From Megalonaias nervosa (taxonomy: Eukaryota; Mollusca; Bivalvia; Unionida; Unionidae): 64,000 nt of DNA. This document shows positions 45,197 through 59,087 of the stretch, in pieces (positions within the stretch are counted from its first letter, which is position 1; each line of letters begins with the position of its first letter). Where the stretch lies: NCBI GenBank assembly GCA_016617855.1, contig JAECUM010027279.1, positions 24,311-88,310 of the forward strand. Reading direction: 5' to 3'. The notes under the pieces are model-generated. The model saw only the letters and a list, made by a program, of their open reading frames with translations. It was not told the origin of the DNA and made no database searches. Position numbers and translations under genes: made by a program.

Positions 45197-47380
45197 TATG
45201 AAGATCAGTGTCGATGTTAGTACATTCAGTTGCAAATAATAGAGAGAGAAAGATAATGATATTACTTTTCCTAACAATAGAGAGAGAAAGGTAATGATAT
45301 TACCTTTCCTACCGAGACTGTAATACTTTTGAGGAATTTTGTTTGGTTTGTGGCTTTACAGCACTGCAACACAAGTAGGTTATTTAGCGCCATGGCAATT
45401 GGAGTGAGAGCCTAGGAAAAGGTTACACCATATAATTTGATTATAATTGAAGATTTATGGCTACCAACATATGTGAGAAGAAATAAAATAGAACTTAAGT
45501 ATTATGCGCGTAAAACTAAGAAATCTACGATGAGTAGCTTCTAATATGAATAACAGTGGTAATGAAGTTGTTCAGTTTATCGTTTACAGAATGAAATTTA
45601 GAGTACCACCCAGTTTCCAGATTCCAAGAGATCATTGTCTATTGTTTCCTTTTACTCTTCCTCAAGATGTTAAATTTTACAATAACATTAGAGAAGTCGT
45701 CTAAAGTGCTAGAAAGTGCTCATCAGGATTATGAGTGGTAGAATTTTTGTCTTCAATAGGACACAATTACTTCTGATATAATGGAAAACTCTATTAACAA
45801 GAAGTACAGAAATGGAAATTGTTTCTTGTATGACTACATCAACGAAGAGATAATTATTGGTGTAGATAATAATACATCCGTAACCAAAGTCATACTCGAT
45901 TCACCGAGGTCGGGCTTAAAAGGAATACGATACTATGGAAAAAAATAACGCTGATACTTATCCTGAAAAGTATGCTATTTCCAGTATAAAAGGTACTGAT
46001 TTCTGTAAAGCATTATCAAATATGTTTTATTCATAAAGGTATAAAATTAGACAACAGTGTAATGAAGCAAATACAATTTTCTCTTATAACAAAAGCACAG
46101 AGATTATCAATATCACTGCACATAAATAACTTGTTTGTTGATCGATAGGGTTAATGTAATAACCTTGATTTGCTTCGGCATAATTATTCCATATCGAGCT
46201 TGCTCCACCTTTAATTTCCAGATTTGATCCTTAAAAACGTATCAAATTCTGTGAGTAATTATCATTTTACCTTATATTTAATTAACATCAGAATCTAGTC
46301 CATGTGTACTAAAACAATGCGATGGGTCCAATTTATCATTATTGAAACATACAGATCTAACTACTTCACAAATATCAAACAGAATTAGTGTAAATTATAT
46401 TCACATCAATATTTTGGAGATCTTCTAGGGTTTTGAAATTAAAATGTTTCCTGATGTATATTACATATTGGTAATGATCTTTATAAATTCCAATTTAAGT
46501 ATGACATGTTTATTAAAAAAACCAATGGATTTTTCACCATTTAGTATGGAGAGGATCTTTTGTTGAAACGATTGAATAACGGAAATATGGCAAGAAACGA
46601 TGGAATAACGGAAATATTGCATTGAGAGTGGGAAAAAAGAATTCATTATTTTCACGAGTGGAGAAGGAAAAAAATACTTGTGTTTTCAGCCACAAGACAG
46701 AATATATCAGCTATTCACTCTGAGCAAGCAGAGTCTCTTTTTATTTCCTGCTCAGACGTATTGGCTAGTACAACAGAATAGTAGCAGATTTTTACTGTAC
46801 ATCGCACGATAATATTAGAGGTCTATGTTCTGTTTTGTATTATTAGTAAAGAAAATATCAGCAGTAACACAACTCTCCTTCCAAATTCGAAGTAAAACAG
46901 TATATATAAATAGAAAATGATTACAGAACAAAAGTATTTGTATATTATGGGATTTGTGCTTGATTCGCCTGCATGTGAGGCGGCCATAATTACTATGAGA
47001 CCAGAAAGCGTCAACAACATGCTCAAATTTCTCGGGCATAATGTTATCGATATATATTGACAGGGCAGTGAAAAATATTTCAGTATTCCCCTCTAATAAG
47101 TTATGAAAATTATTTATGATGGAAAATCCAGTGATTGACTATCTAGAATAGAACAAAATACTCTTTTCTTCATTTAAACATTCGGTGCAATTTTTTCCCC
47201 CAATTTTAATAGTACTTTTTTGCATTTAAAAATTAGTATGAAATCTAGTTTAAAAAAAATGAACTTTGTTTACAGTTAATCCACATTCGCAAGTAATCAT
47301 TAATTGGTTGTATTCTCTGACAGGAGCATTTCTCCATTACAATACTAGTTAGATTTCATTATAATTGCACAATATTTACA

Positions 47381-47597
47381 TCGTTTATAGTGTGTGATTC
47401 GATGTTTCATTTGATCTACATTTTCATATAGCTATAACATCTAATTCATTACATGTATGCATATTAAATATTACATAGGAATAGCTCGATGTTTTTTAGA
47501 AGTTCAGGACGTCAGTATGTCAGAACGATAGTTTTATAACTTACTATATATCAAGACACTTAAACTGGACCTAATTTAATGGTACAACATTTTGTTA
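47381..47597. other. 217-bp segment present only in copy 2
   Basis: The flanks AATATTTACA and TGGCGCA are adjacent in copy 1 (about 19,595-19,605). It has no coding signal and no obvious target duplication, so it may be a deletion in copy 1. Confidence 0.7.
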
Positions 47598-50028
47598 TGG
47601 CGCAGAAATATTAAAAGATTCATCATCACATATCTTCAAGGATTAATTTTTATAGTTATCAAAACTTTCTCATTTTTAAACGCCTCATCTTGTTTTTTTC
47701 TTGTTTTCTTTTGCATGAGATAGGACTCACTCGTCAATTTTTTTTGTGTTGGTATTTCTCCCGTTAAGTTTTTCCAGTGTATATACTGCAAGGTGTCTTA
47801 AAATGACTTTTATACTTTTTAAACTTTTCTGTGAAATTATGACGATAGCCATTAGTAAATTTAGGTTAATATTTTGAGATACTAACTTTCTCTCCCATAT
47901 AATTTTCAGTCATTCCATAGGTATATGTTGTTAGATAACCAAATAAGTTTATTCATTCCTTAAACTTGCCTTAAAGGATAAAATAATTAATTGACCTGTG
48001 ATATTACTTATTATATCTATTGAAAAGGATTGAGAATATCTCGCCCATTTTCCGGTATAATTTTCAATTACTTATTTTCACGGTCTTTTTTCAAGAGTTT
48101 CACTGCAGACTTTATTGTGTCTTAAGAAATCCTTAATATTTTGGTTATGAAACCCTTTTGCTTGACGAAACTGTATCGTTTCTGTTTTTCGCTCAACATA
48201 AAATCGTCTCCCTTTTCGTTCTTACTTTCTTTTGTGAAAATTGTGAATATTTGCTTTTGAGAATTTATTTGAAAATTTTTTAAATGGTATTTAAGTGATA
48301 TTTTGAGTACCAGTCTTTCAGTGTCCTTTGTTTAAATGTAAAAATGGTGTTTTGTACCTTTATCCAAAAATAATGGTTATTACTGTTTTATGAAAAATGT
48401 GGCTATTTGTGTTTTTGCATATTTGCTTATTTCTTTCATTCTGAATAAATTTCATTCGTGTCTTTCTTAAAATTTTAATAAAGGCTTTGAGGTTCTTTTG
48501 TAAAAATTTGAAAAGTAGTGATTTAGTCTTGTTTTTTGGGATGGAGGTGGGTGTATAAATGTGAATGATAGTATTTTAGTGCTTTTTCAAAATAGACAAT
48601 TGGGAATAATGGTTATTTGACAAAGATTGGTGTTCATTATTTTTGAAATTTAATGATGGTGTTTTATTGTTGTTCTTTTTGTTTTTGTTTCTTTGTGTAA
48701 AAATTGGAATAATTGTGTTGTATTGATTTGTAAAAGTCTTGGTTGATAGGACGGCAGACGGTTAATGTGTTTTGGACGGTTAAATTTGGACGGGTACAAG
48801 CAACTAAAATTGATGGCGGGAAATTCTTAGTGAGATTTCATGATAAATTAAAAATTGTGGACGGTCATGTGTTAAACTATTTGAAAATAGTGGAGTGTTA
48901 CACAATGATTTAGTGTTTATTTTGATGGTTAAAACTGGATGGAACATGGCAAGTAGTAAAAGAATTTCCATGAAATTTTGAAAGATAGGATGTGGAAGGG
49001 GCTAAGATTTTTCAAAACTTTTTAGCGTTAGTGTCCATAATTTTCATAACGTTTGGGAGATAATAGCCTCCGGCTATATTTTAAATGGTGAAGGGTGGTT
49101 GGCCTACGCTTTTGCAAGAATTATAAATGGTGGAAGGTCATAACGTAAATATTTTTGAAAGGTGAAGTATAATATGTTTAAAAATTGAAAATAGTGAATT
49201 TCACATTATAACGAACATTATCTGAAAATAGTGGCTAGTACTATATGGTCTCTGATTTTAAACAAATTAAAATGGTGGATAGGCACATTTTCGTGGAGCA
49301 GTAAATGCGTCTTTTGTACAACTTTCGGAATGAAGCTTTCCCTTTATATCTCAAAAATGTTTATTCTGCTCAAACAAGGTCCGTCCCCAAAAAGAAACTA
49401 TTCCTACGCCCCCATGAACAGGAACATATAACGCTGTACTTATTGCGGGCACCATTCTTAACGTCGTTTTGAATACATTCGCTGAAGAAAATATTTAATT
49501 CATGACCAATTTGACAATTTAGCAGACCAAATTTAACATAGAATGGCTGTTTTTGCTTCTTCACTTTATTGACTGGCATTCCTTCCTTCCGTTAGTTCTG
49601 GGAACGAATTGTTATTATTTTTTCCTTGATTAGACTGGTCTCTGCACGAAGAGTCAGGTACGACTATATCACAAACAATAAAGAGTCGATTGACTGGAAT
49701 AACAATGGTCGTGTATCGTGCTTTGGATTTTCGTCTTCTAAAATTGCAAAAGCGTATTAATAGCTCGAAACATTTTCCTATGCAAATATATTCAAAAAGA
49801 CGTTTGTGTAGGTAATGACAATATATGAATGGTTGATAAATTTTTATGGGAACCATTAGAAGGTTAAACACTGGTTGATTTGCAAAAACATTATTGCTCA
49901 TCATTCCTAATGAGATCATCCCATCTCCAAAGACTATTTCAAACTGTAGACTTTGAATCTCTTTTGTAGTCTTCTAAACTTCCTGACTTCCTTGTGCTGG
50001 TTGCTCCGTCCTTTAGGTGGTCGAGGCT

Positions 50029-50158
50029 TTATCTTGCTGGGTTGGTGTTGCCTTCTATCCATTCTACAATCTTGGAACGTAATCTTCCGACTACAGGATT
50101 GCCTTGGAGGTTTAATGACTTTTTGATAAATTCTAGTGGATCTGCTGGTACAATCACG
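50029..50158 (-). CDS. Terminal coding exon of an unidentified host gene (intact in copy 2)
   Basis: On the minus strand a T-rich tract ending in CAG (50,159-50,161) is followed by an open frame VIVPADPLEFIKKSLNLQG and then VGRLRSKIVEWIEGN to a TAA at 50,029-50,031, about 42 residues. The splice acceptor, the clean frame and the loss of the same frame by two TGA codons in copy 1 argue for a real last exon. The rest of the gene was not found; the family is not recognised. Confidence 0.45.
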
Positions 50159-51689
50159 CTGTAATAAATAATAATCCCAAGTTCGATATGAAACTATTTG
50201 TCAAGAAGCTGGGAAAATATGTAAGCTGAGAATGTAGGAATTATAAAATGAAGTTAAAATATTGAAAATTAATGAATGGGTAACACCCCCGTCCGGTCCC
50301 TCATTCAATGAGATGCTTGAGAACCTTACGTTGGTAATATATCATGTGATACATAACAAAAACACACGTACTATGGCCAATGATTGATTTGGCCAATGCG
50401 TGCACGTGATTGTTAATTTTAACTAGCAGACCTCATCACACACATCACATTCCACTGACTATGAATAACTGTCCATTAAAAACATCATTGAGACAGTGAA
50501 ATGGCTCATTAGTAGGTCTCCAGTCACCCATACCGCCGAGTGTCTTCGCTCGCTTATGCAGTGAGACGCTCGGACACTTCGCTTAAATTTACTTATAATA
50601 AATACAAATTCACATCATTGTAACTTTACTATTTGTTCTCCTAATTTTGGCAACATGTCGTGTGTTTGTAACGTTTGAAAAGAAAATATTAAATATGGTC
50701 GAAATTACAAGGCTATTTAACAGTCGGGGCTTAACTGATAGTTCAATCAAGAAAAACAATGACATGTTCACATTCATTCAAGCTTAGTAGCAGGAACATT
50801 CATAGACAGCGTGGCTATTTGTATCAAAAGTTTTGTATATTTTCAACAGTTCCAACAATTTTTATCAACAAATGGATCACAAAAGTAGAGATAGTTCTGC
50901 TCACTCAAAGGCTTTGCAATTTAGGTAGAAATCTGTCTTAATTATGGAAAACTTTAAAAGAAATTAAAATAAATTCTTAGCAGGCACCGAAAACTTACGA
51001 AATTTGGGGAATAATGTAAAGTTACTATTACTACTTACATTTGCGTGAGTAGTGGTTTATTAGGGAGCATGAGAAGTCTCGTGGGTATTTTGTGATGAAA
51101 ACAAGCCACTAGTCTGAATGTCTTAATGTAGCCCCAATAAATAATAAAAAATCTTGTTGGCAGCCTGGAAATTTGTTCTGGTGTCCGCTGTGAATTATTG
51201 AAAAATATTTCCAAAATATCGATTAGAAGCCACCTCGGTCAAAGGGATAAACACAGTTGTAAGTGTAGAAAGTGGACCATTTATAGATTAAATGTGTCCA
51301 TATGCATGCAGAATAAAAATAATGTAATGAGTTTGTGAAAAAGAAAACTGTGATTTTCATGTAAAACAATGATTGAGTTCTTACGACTTGTCAATGTTAA
51401 CCTGAGCTACAGAAGAGGAATAGTCAGGCAAAGAAACTATTGTAAGTACTGTTATGACTAGGCATATACATTTTGTGTATTGATTACTTTAAATTATGAC
51501 ATTAATAGACCGATCTACACACAAGTTTTTGTTGATGGATGTTACAAGATTATGAGGAAACAGATTTACTGAAGGTCGAATATTTCTGAGTGTACACCTA
51601 CAAGACTAGCAATGTCCTCATTTGTAGTTACACAAGATTATTCACAGGAAAATATCATCAGATTCTCTCTTTACCTATTCGTCCTTCTC

Positions 51690-54180
51690 CCCATGCGCTA
51701 CGATATGTTGTAACACGCTTAACCAAAGTCAGAACAAGCTCAACTATCAATGCAGATGTATCATGCTTTCCGACATTTGCAACTTGCTGATTGGTATCTC
51801 GTCTTTGTACAGACACATTTCATCAAGCGAAGTCCAGATTTTGATGCTGAAATTTGCATAGTCATGACTGGAACCAAGTATCCACCTTCTAATCGCGAGT
51901 CATATTTTTGTGGTGACGGAATCTTAGGATTTGCCATGTTTCCATTGTTCCAGATAACGTCCTGGTAGTGAGCCTGTGTAATTATTGTAAGGAGTGTATC
52001 TTCCTTTGCTCGGGCGTTCTTTCATCGAGCGCCTCAGAGCTGGGTCATTGAACGCTAGCTTTGATACACCATCTTCAGGTTCAAATCTCTGGTAGCTAGC
52101 CATTGCAGTAGCATGCAAGGTACATTTCACTTCAGTGGTGTTCTCTGTAACGTCAACTTTGTCAGCGGCAAAAGAACGATGTCTTCTGTGAATGAAATCA
52201 GGGGCAAGAAACTGGCATTATTAATCATGATGCTCTGGTGTACAGTTGCGGCCGTCTACCATTCCAGGAGTCTTCGTTGATCTACGGATACTACAACTGC
52301 TGATTGTTATGACATTTGATGCGTTGACCTTATGCTCTGTGTGTTGTTGCTGCCGACCTTCTGCCGCGACAGGATAATCATCGCTGTACCTTGTACTCCA
52401 GGTACCTTAGCGGCATGCTTGTTCACTTGTGAAAACTTCTTTTCAGTAGATAGCATTGTGCTTGGTCCATGAATGACCCACCAATAGAAGATGTACTGCT
52501 CGTTTGCTAAATACTTTTCTGTAATATCTTTAATTGAACCAGCAAATGTTCATTTTTGTTAGCTTTACTGATTGCTTTTCTCATCACAGACCCTTGGTGT
52601 CCATATCACTATCTTCATTGCTGTTTTCAACATCTCTTGAGAGTTACACATTATGCTTCATTCACACGTCTCGGTTTGCGGAATTCCATATCTGGTATTT
52701 CTTTTTGTATGATCTGTTTCAGTTTCTGCGGCTGTTATCCTTCTTCGCCACATTATTGGCAGATATGATGCCGATGCTAACTACATCTTATCAATCAACG
52801 TTCCCTCAACGAAACTGAGGAATTTTCACTCTGGTTGCAATTCCGTTCCAGTTTCACAGACAAAGTACAGATCCTTGTTGCAGGTTGCTTACTGAAATCA
52901 ACTAATGATGCCACTGCTGGATGAATGACTGGAAGATGATTCTCCTCTGATACACGTGGAAGTCATTCGAATTGCATGTTTCTTTGGTTCTGCTGCACAT
53001 TTCTGCATGGACTGTGTTTTGATGGTGCTTTCTGTGCCATTTGCCATGTCTTGACTAAAGATCCTGGTAAGTAGCATCATAATAAAGGCAGATGATTATC
53101 TCAGGTGTTACATGTCTAGGCTCTTACAAAAAAAGAACAAGAAAAGTGTGAAGATAATAATCTTTGAAAAATTTAACAAAATAATTTATTTCCCTAGAAA
53201 ACCAAGGTAAAAATAAGAAAAAAAAGGACTTACAGTTTACGAATCAAATCCAAAATGATTCCAAGAATTAAAAATATAAGTCCAACCAATAAAAAGTCCT
53301 ATGTGAATCACAGTTCGAATCCCGATGAAATTCAAGATGAAAGCGATGACGTCTTCCATAGTCAGCTTTGTCCTGAGGTGTCATCAGTTCTTTGTTGAAT
53401 CACAAAGAATTATATTCCAGTTTGGAATTCCGAATAATTTTCAATAAATGTCCTTGTCCAAGAATCAATTTAGGAGCACTTTTATTCCAGGGTAAATAAA
53501 TTATTAATTCCAAAAAAAAATTCAACTCAAACTGGTCACAACAAAACACCTTTGAGTGTCAAATGTTTAAAGACCAACTGGCTAGTTCTTCTTAAGAAAA
53601 CGGTTATTCAGTCAGTTAAGATGCAAAACAGATTTCCGTATGAGAGTCGTGTAGTCATCTTACCAGAACAACGTAGAAACATTGACATGCCTAACATCAC
53701 GTACTCTAGTATGGCCTTAGCTAAAATCAATGGTTCTTACTCTGGGAAAAAAATTAGAAAAAGTTGTTTACTCAGAACTGACACTGGTTCTGAATCAACG
53801 TCAGCAAAGAGTCACAATGTTTCTACTACTGGCTGTTTAACAGGTCAACCAGAACTGAATTGAATTTCTAAAAAAAATATGAAATCTAATAGACAAGAGT
53901 TATCATTACAATAATATGTAATGGAATTAAAAAAGAAACATTTAAAACTAACAAACAAATAATTTAATTACATATACATAACACAGGATAGTCTCTATCA
54001 GCGTAGTGAGCACACATTATGATGACATTCATTGCTTTCTCACGAGAACCAAGTTTTTCATAAGTGCCTCCCCTCTCTTGGTTTGGCAGATGATGCAGAT
54101 TGAGTTGCAGAGTGAGTAGGGTGTCATACTTTGCCACTTGAACTTGAGCTGCGTTCCCCACAACGCTAGAAATAATTGCA
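51690..54180 (-). pseudogene. Copy-2 counterpart of the decayed multicopy ORF, split by an insertion
   Basis: The N-terminal part (AMNVIIMCAHYADRDYP, 54,100-53,990) is separated from the rest by the 878-bp LTR-like insertion. Downstream are KKFSQVNKHAAKVPGVQG (about 52,440), AADKVDV followed by a TLHATAMASYQRF block (52,165-52,075), LEGGYLVPVMTMQ (about 51,880) and a Cys cluster, KCVCTKTRYQSASCKCRKA (about 51,825-51,770), absent from copy 1. Many stops. The combination of an ADxVD...H block and a C-terminal Cys cluster supports one protein family. Confidence 0.5.
53106..53983. mobile_element. Solo-LTR-like insertion unique to copy 2
   Basis: The 878-bp segment begins TGTTACATG and ends CATAACA, flanked by CAGG on both sides (53,102-53,105 and 53,984-53,987). 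Copy 1 has a single CAGG at the empty site (about 25,001). It is related to 13,434-14,276. It contains a 103-codon plus frame (53,552-53,863) with no recognisable domain. Confidence 0.85.
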
Positions 54181-57100
54181 GTTGCAGCAGGATGTTCAAA
54201 TAATCAGAAAGGTAGTTTTACCAAGAGAAAACGTAACACCAAGTATCTAGTCTATGTCGATCAATGATATAGCCTGTACTGTTTAGGTTGATTTGTGTAC
54301 TGTTTGTGTTTTTCATTTTTGATGATGCGTCCTCTCCCAACACCACAGCGTTCACCTTCTACTTTCAAGAAAAAAATACGTTAAGATTAGATGTCGCTTT
54401 ACATTGTACACTAGCGAACATACATTATTTACACAAATGTAAAGAGTATATATTGTGCAGAACAGAAATGATACACGGTGAAATCAAAAGGACATATAGA
54501 GCAAATGGATGAATTTATCATGTTAAATTAGTATAAAATACTATAAGAAAATGCACAATGCACAAATGAAGTGTTTTCTAAACTGACTCGTCACCATGAT
54601 CAAAGCAGATTACCAGACTGACAACAAGATTGATATTTTTTCTTAGGAATTCCTTTAAGACATGTAGACTAGTGAATTGCTTTCAGCACAAAATCCCCAA
54701 AGGGACTGTATTTCATGGAACATACTACCTGACTAGGCTATGATGTCAGAGTGTGCTCAGACGATCATCGAGGCAAAATGCTGTCAATTCCACCTGCAGC
54801 CAGCGAAAGCAATTTTACATTCTTACTGCATTATTGTACGTAAACAATGAAGTCAAATTTATCTCGATAAAAATTGTTTAACTCATTAAGCTTTAATATA
54901 AATTTTAAACGTGTATGTTGGTGTGTGTTTGTTTGAGAGAGACAGAGAGTACCATTATGTGGTTTCCAAAGAATTCTTCGGGCGTTAGAAACCTTTTTTG
55001 CTCAAGTGATGCAAGAGCGATTTCTATCTCTTTTGCTGGAAAGGAAAAGCAATAGATTGAGAGTTAATATTTCTCTATCTCATTGTCTGCTGTACTATTA
55101 TGACTCTATGGTCTTAATCTCAGTAACAGAAAAGAGTGAAAACCAACACGTTTTGTAAAATTCAATAAATAAGTTATTTCCCAAGAAAACAAAGTAAAAA
55201 TGTAAAAGAATTTACAAGAATGAGAATTAAATCCCAAATAGTCCAAAAAGTTCCGCCTCAAGTTCTTATAGCACTAATAAATAACTTCGAGATAATCAAG
55301 TGTATAAAGCCGTCTACTTGACCTAGGTCACAATTAGCATTTTCTGAAAATACTGTGGCATAATGAAACTTTTCCAGTCTTAAACATTCTGTTACTACAA
55401 TTATAATACAGAATATGATAAATGAGGTAGACATTGTATTTTTACGAGGGGAATTCCAATAACCCTGACCAAGAACGTAATAAATATGTTTACGTCTATT
55501 TATAACAATCCTAATATTAAACCCACACCCCTCTAAAAATGTTAGCTATGTATTATTTGTTTACCAAAGTAAGAATTATGGGTCAGGTAGATAATGAATT
55601 TTGGACAAGGTTAATTATAAAATACAATATAATTTATTATCATTGGGAAAAACTAACAAATGTAAATTAAATATAATAAATATGTTTAAGTCTATTGATA
55701 ATGATCTTAATATTAAATCCACACTCCTATAAAAATGTTAGCTGTGTATTATTTGTTTACCAAAATAAGAATTATTGGTCAGGTAGACAATGAATTTTGG
55801 ACACGTTTAATTATAAAATTCAATTATAACTCATAATCATGCAGAAAAAAATAACGGATAGAAATTAAATATACATAACATGTACCATCCATCTATTCAT
55901 GTATTTACCTATCTATCTGTCTATCTGCATGTCTCTTGTTTGATAATACATCTAGCTATTGGTTTCCCTTATGAAAACGGTAAATATTTTGTTTCATTCC
56001 TTTTGTTCTTGACAAAGTTCGGTCAAAACAATGGTTAATATACTAAAATACAGTGCCATCCATATAAAGTTCCACATGCTGAATATGAAATGCTCTAACC
56101 ATAGAATAATCGCACGTAATGAATATGAAATGATATAACTACAGAATCCGGATTATGCCTCAATCGCGTTCTTAGGGGACAGTAATAATTTGCTGTTCCA
56201 CTAGAAGAGAAATGTTTAAATATGAGACTCCAAGAAGATGGGCACCCCTATAAAGGATTGGTAACTAATCAGTTTTTATTTTAGACAAAAACAGTATAGG
56301 GACTGAGACGTTCAAATTTGGTTACAATTTTAAGCTGACTCTGAGAGGGATATATATATACATTTTGACATTGACATAAAGGATGATATGCTATTGGACT
56401 TACGAGTCATTTAGCTCTACGTGAAATTAAGGACACAACTGCTAGCTCTTTTTATCTTTTCATCACATCTGACCAAAATTTGACAAAGAGCAGGAAACTG
56501 TATGCAAATAGCATGTTGAAAAAAGAACAGTAATACTTTACAATTTTTTTCTTCTCTTTGCATGAATAAAATCTTTTACATACGTGCTCAAATATATTTA
56601 GCGGTCAAAACTTTGGTCGAATCTTTTGTTAATCTATTATGTCACACCGATGAAGTGTAGTATTAAATGGCAATTAGGGTCGCCTTAAAAACCATTTATG
56701 GTATAGGACGTCACATGAGATACAAAAGGGCACTAGAGCGACAATGGAAGATTAGCATTTTGTTGCCATAGTGCACAAAAAAAGACACTAAGGCGACTAT
56801 GGGAAATTGGTATTATGTCGCCATAATGCTGCTTTTGGAGAAACTTATCACGACAATGGGAGGCACTTGGGAGACAACAGGACATTTATTCTAGGTTGCC
56901 ATATCGAAATAATTATAGAGACAAGATGAAATGTTAAATTTAAACATCAACCAAATACTCACACATACCGACAATGACCCTGATTGACTGACAATCTAAC
57001 ACATCTTCTGACAGACACACATTCTTACATACGAGCACCACATCTAACAACACCGACGCCTACAAAACAATACACAGTGTTACTGACCAGCACCAATGCC

Positions 57101-57329
57101 TACTGATGAACACCCACATAGAGACTGACCAACACCTACACCAACTCGCTAAAAGTAATGTGTAGGGAGAGTAAATGGTACGAATGTTCAAGTATAGTCA
57201 AACTAACCTACTTAGATACCATTGCCATGTATAGGGTGGGATTTGGAATGAAACATACATAGACAAAAGACATCCACACATAAAAAACACATGTACATAA
57301 AAATAAAGATTAGCTATTTTGGTGTAGTA

Positions 57330-57627
57330 TCATCTCTGTAGCTGAAACATTTGGGTAGTCCTGAAAAGGGTCGTTGAGTTTAAAAAATTGTTAACAGTGA
57401 CCAAACTTCTTCGCTTCTCTTCGTCACAAGCTTCTCTGGACCATCGTTCCATATAATAACTCTCTTTTGAGACAAGCTTGTCTCCAATAATAGATTTTGC
57501 TGCAAAGATGGCTGCCTGCATACTCTTCAGGGCTATGACACCATTTGGCTATGGCATTGATTGAACTGTCCGGATCAAACAAGACATTTGAGATGACAGT
57601 TGAGCATTTTACACTCATCATCGACAT
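57330..57627 (-). pseudogene. Unrecognised duplicated coding-like fragment
   Basis: A minus-strand frame with NAIAKWCHSPEEYAGSHLC and YYWRQACLKRELLYGTMVQR is largely preserved in both copies (copy 1, about 28,700-28,930, with one stop). An overlapping frame is equally open, so the true frame is uncertain. No family identified. Confidence 0.25.
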
Positions 57628-57959
57628 CTTGACGTGTGTTGAGAACAGATGAGTGATGATACAAAGGGCAGATGCGCCTCTATATAGAGTCTATGAGCGG
57701 ATCAAAACTGATTTGGAGGTTCCATCAATTAGAGCGGATATGACATAATCCAGTTAGGGGGTGTTCTCTGCCACCCAGTCAGAAATCAGCAGTCGCCTAA
57801 AGTCAGTTTCAATATAGATACCCATGAGCATTTCTACGGAACAGTGGAAGTACTGTATTTTACCGTATACCATGGCTCAAAAGAAAACTTTGTGTTGGGG
57901 TGCACATGCAGTGGATAACCGGAGTGATAATACGACTGCTCCTGCAGTAGTGGGTATTA

Positions 57960-58506
57960 TTCCAAGGAAATGACTTAGATTTAGCTTTTTTCAATTTTTT
58001 AAAATCCTCCCAGGGATTTTAACCGACACCACCTTCACCTCCTTCTCCATCATTGCCAGTATGTGATAATTTTAAAACGAAACAGCAGTTGGTGTTAAAG
58101 ACTTTCCATCTAGCCCAAAAAGAACAATCTTTTGTTCGGAATCAACAAGAACAGGAAATGAGAAAGTAACGAGAGATGAAAAGTGTGAGCGGTGATCAAA
58201 GGATTCTTCTTTTGTTTCTTGTGATCTGCTCTTTCTTCTCTTGTTTAACTTTCTTGGAACACTGTAAGACCAGTGTCCTTTTTCTTCACACTGATAACAT
58301 ATATTTTCGTTTTACTACTTTTGTCGTTTGGCCTTCTTTTTTGAGGTTTTTTTTCTGTGACGTAATAAAATATAACAAGTATTGTCATCTTTATTTCGAT
58401 AGGAGTAGTCATGAGTTTCTCCAGAAGTCTTGTTGGATGTGCATTTTTGAAGATTCTCTAAATCTCTCACCAGATGTGTGATATGGTGTGGCTCTTCCAT
58501 TTTCAC
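57960..58506 (-). pseudogene. Retroelement gag-like relic with damaged CCHC zinc knuckle
   Basis: In a copy-2-only segment, the minus strand encodes ICYQCEEKGHWSYSVPRKLN near 58,240-58,300: C-x2-C-x4-H-x4-V, a nucleocapsid zinc knuckle whose last Cys is Val. A Lys-rich stretch (KKTSKKKAKRQK) precedes it. Stops interrupt both sides. Retroelement class not determined. Confidence 0.4.
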
Positions 58507-58541
58507 AGGTTAAAATTAAATGAGTGTTCGCTCCTAATTAA

Positions 58542-58562
58542 TATATATATATATATATATAG

Positions 58563-58611
<49 letters not shown>

Positions 58612-58648
58612 ATATATATACACATATATATATATATATATATATATG
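58542..58648. repeat. (TA)n microsatellite, interrupted
   Basis: Three TA runs separated by short interruptions, in the copy-2-only segment. Confidence 0.95.
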
Positions 58649-58775
58649 AAGTAAGCCTTCATATGACACGTTTCACCTGCAGGCAGTGGACAACGCAAAT
58701 ATCCATCAGTGGATCAACTTTCCACTACCAAAGTATCGTCTAGAGTAACACACCAAGATTATATGTGCTTAGCCC

Positions 58776-59087
58776 TCACGATTGTACTGGTTCAGTCTTA
58801 TGCAAAGAAGACCGATAAAAAAGAATGGAAACCTTTATGGAAAAGTATTAGTCCATCTGACAGAGGCAAAGAGCAAAGAAACTCAGAACTCCTTTTTAAC
58901 AATCAGGAATTTCGAAAGAGACTTGTGTAGTGTTCCTGAAATGCACATACATTTACGACCTGGAAGCCCTCGTTATACATTGGAAGTTTACCTTCAAGTC
59001 ATTCATGGAGATCTGTTTAAAAACCCTCATTTTTATTGCCAAAATCAAATCGATGTCATTACCAGTGTCATGGGATTTGTCAGATAC
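58776..59087 (+). other. Copy-2-only open frame of unknown nature
   Basis: A plus frame continues to about 59,144 and contains EMHIHLRPGSPRYTLEVYLQ. It ends where the sequence shared with copy 1 (59,088-59,143) begins. No domain recognised; probably part of a transposon relic. Confidence 0.25.
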
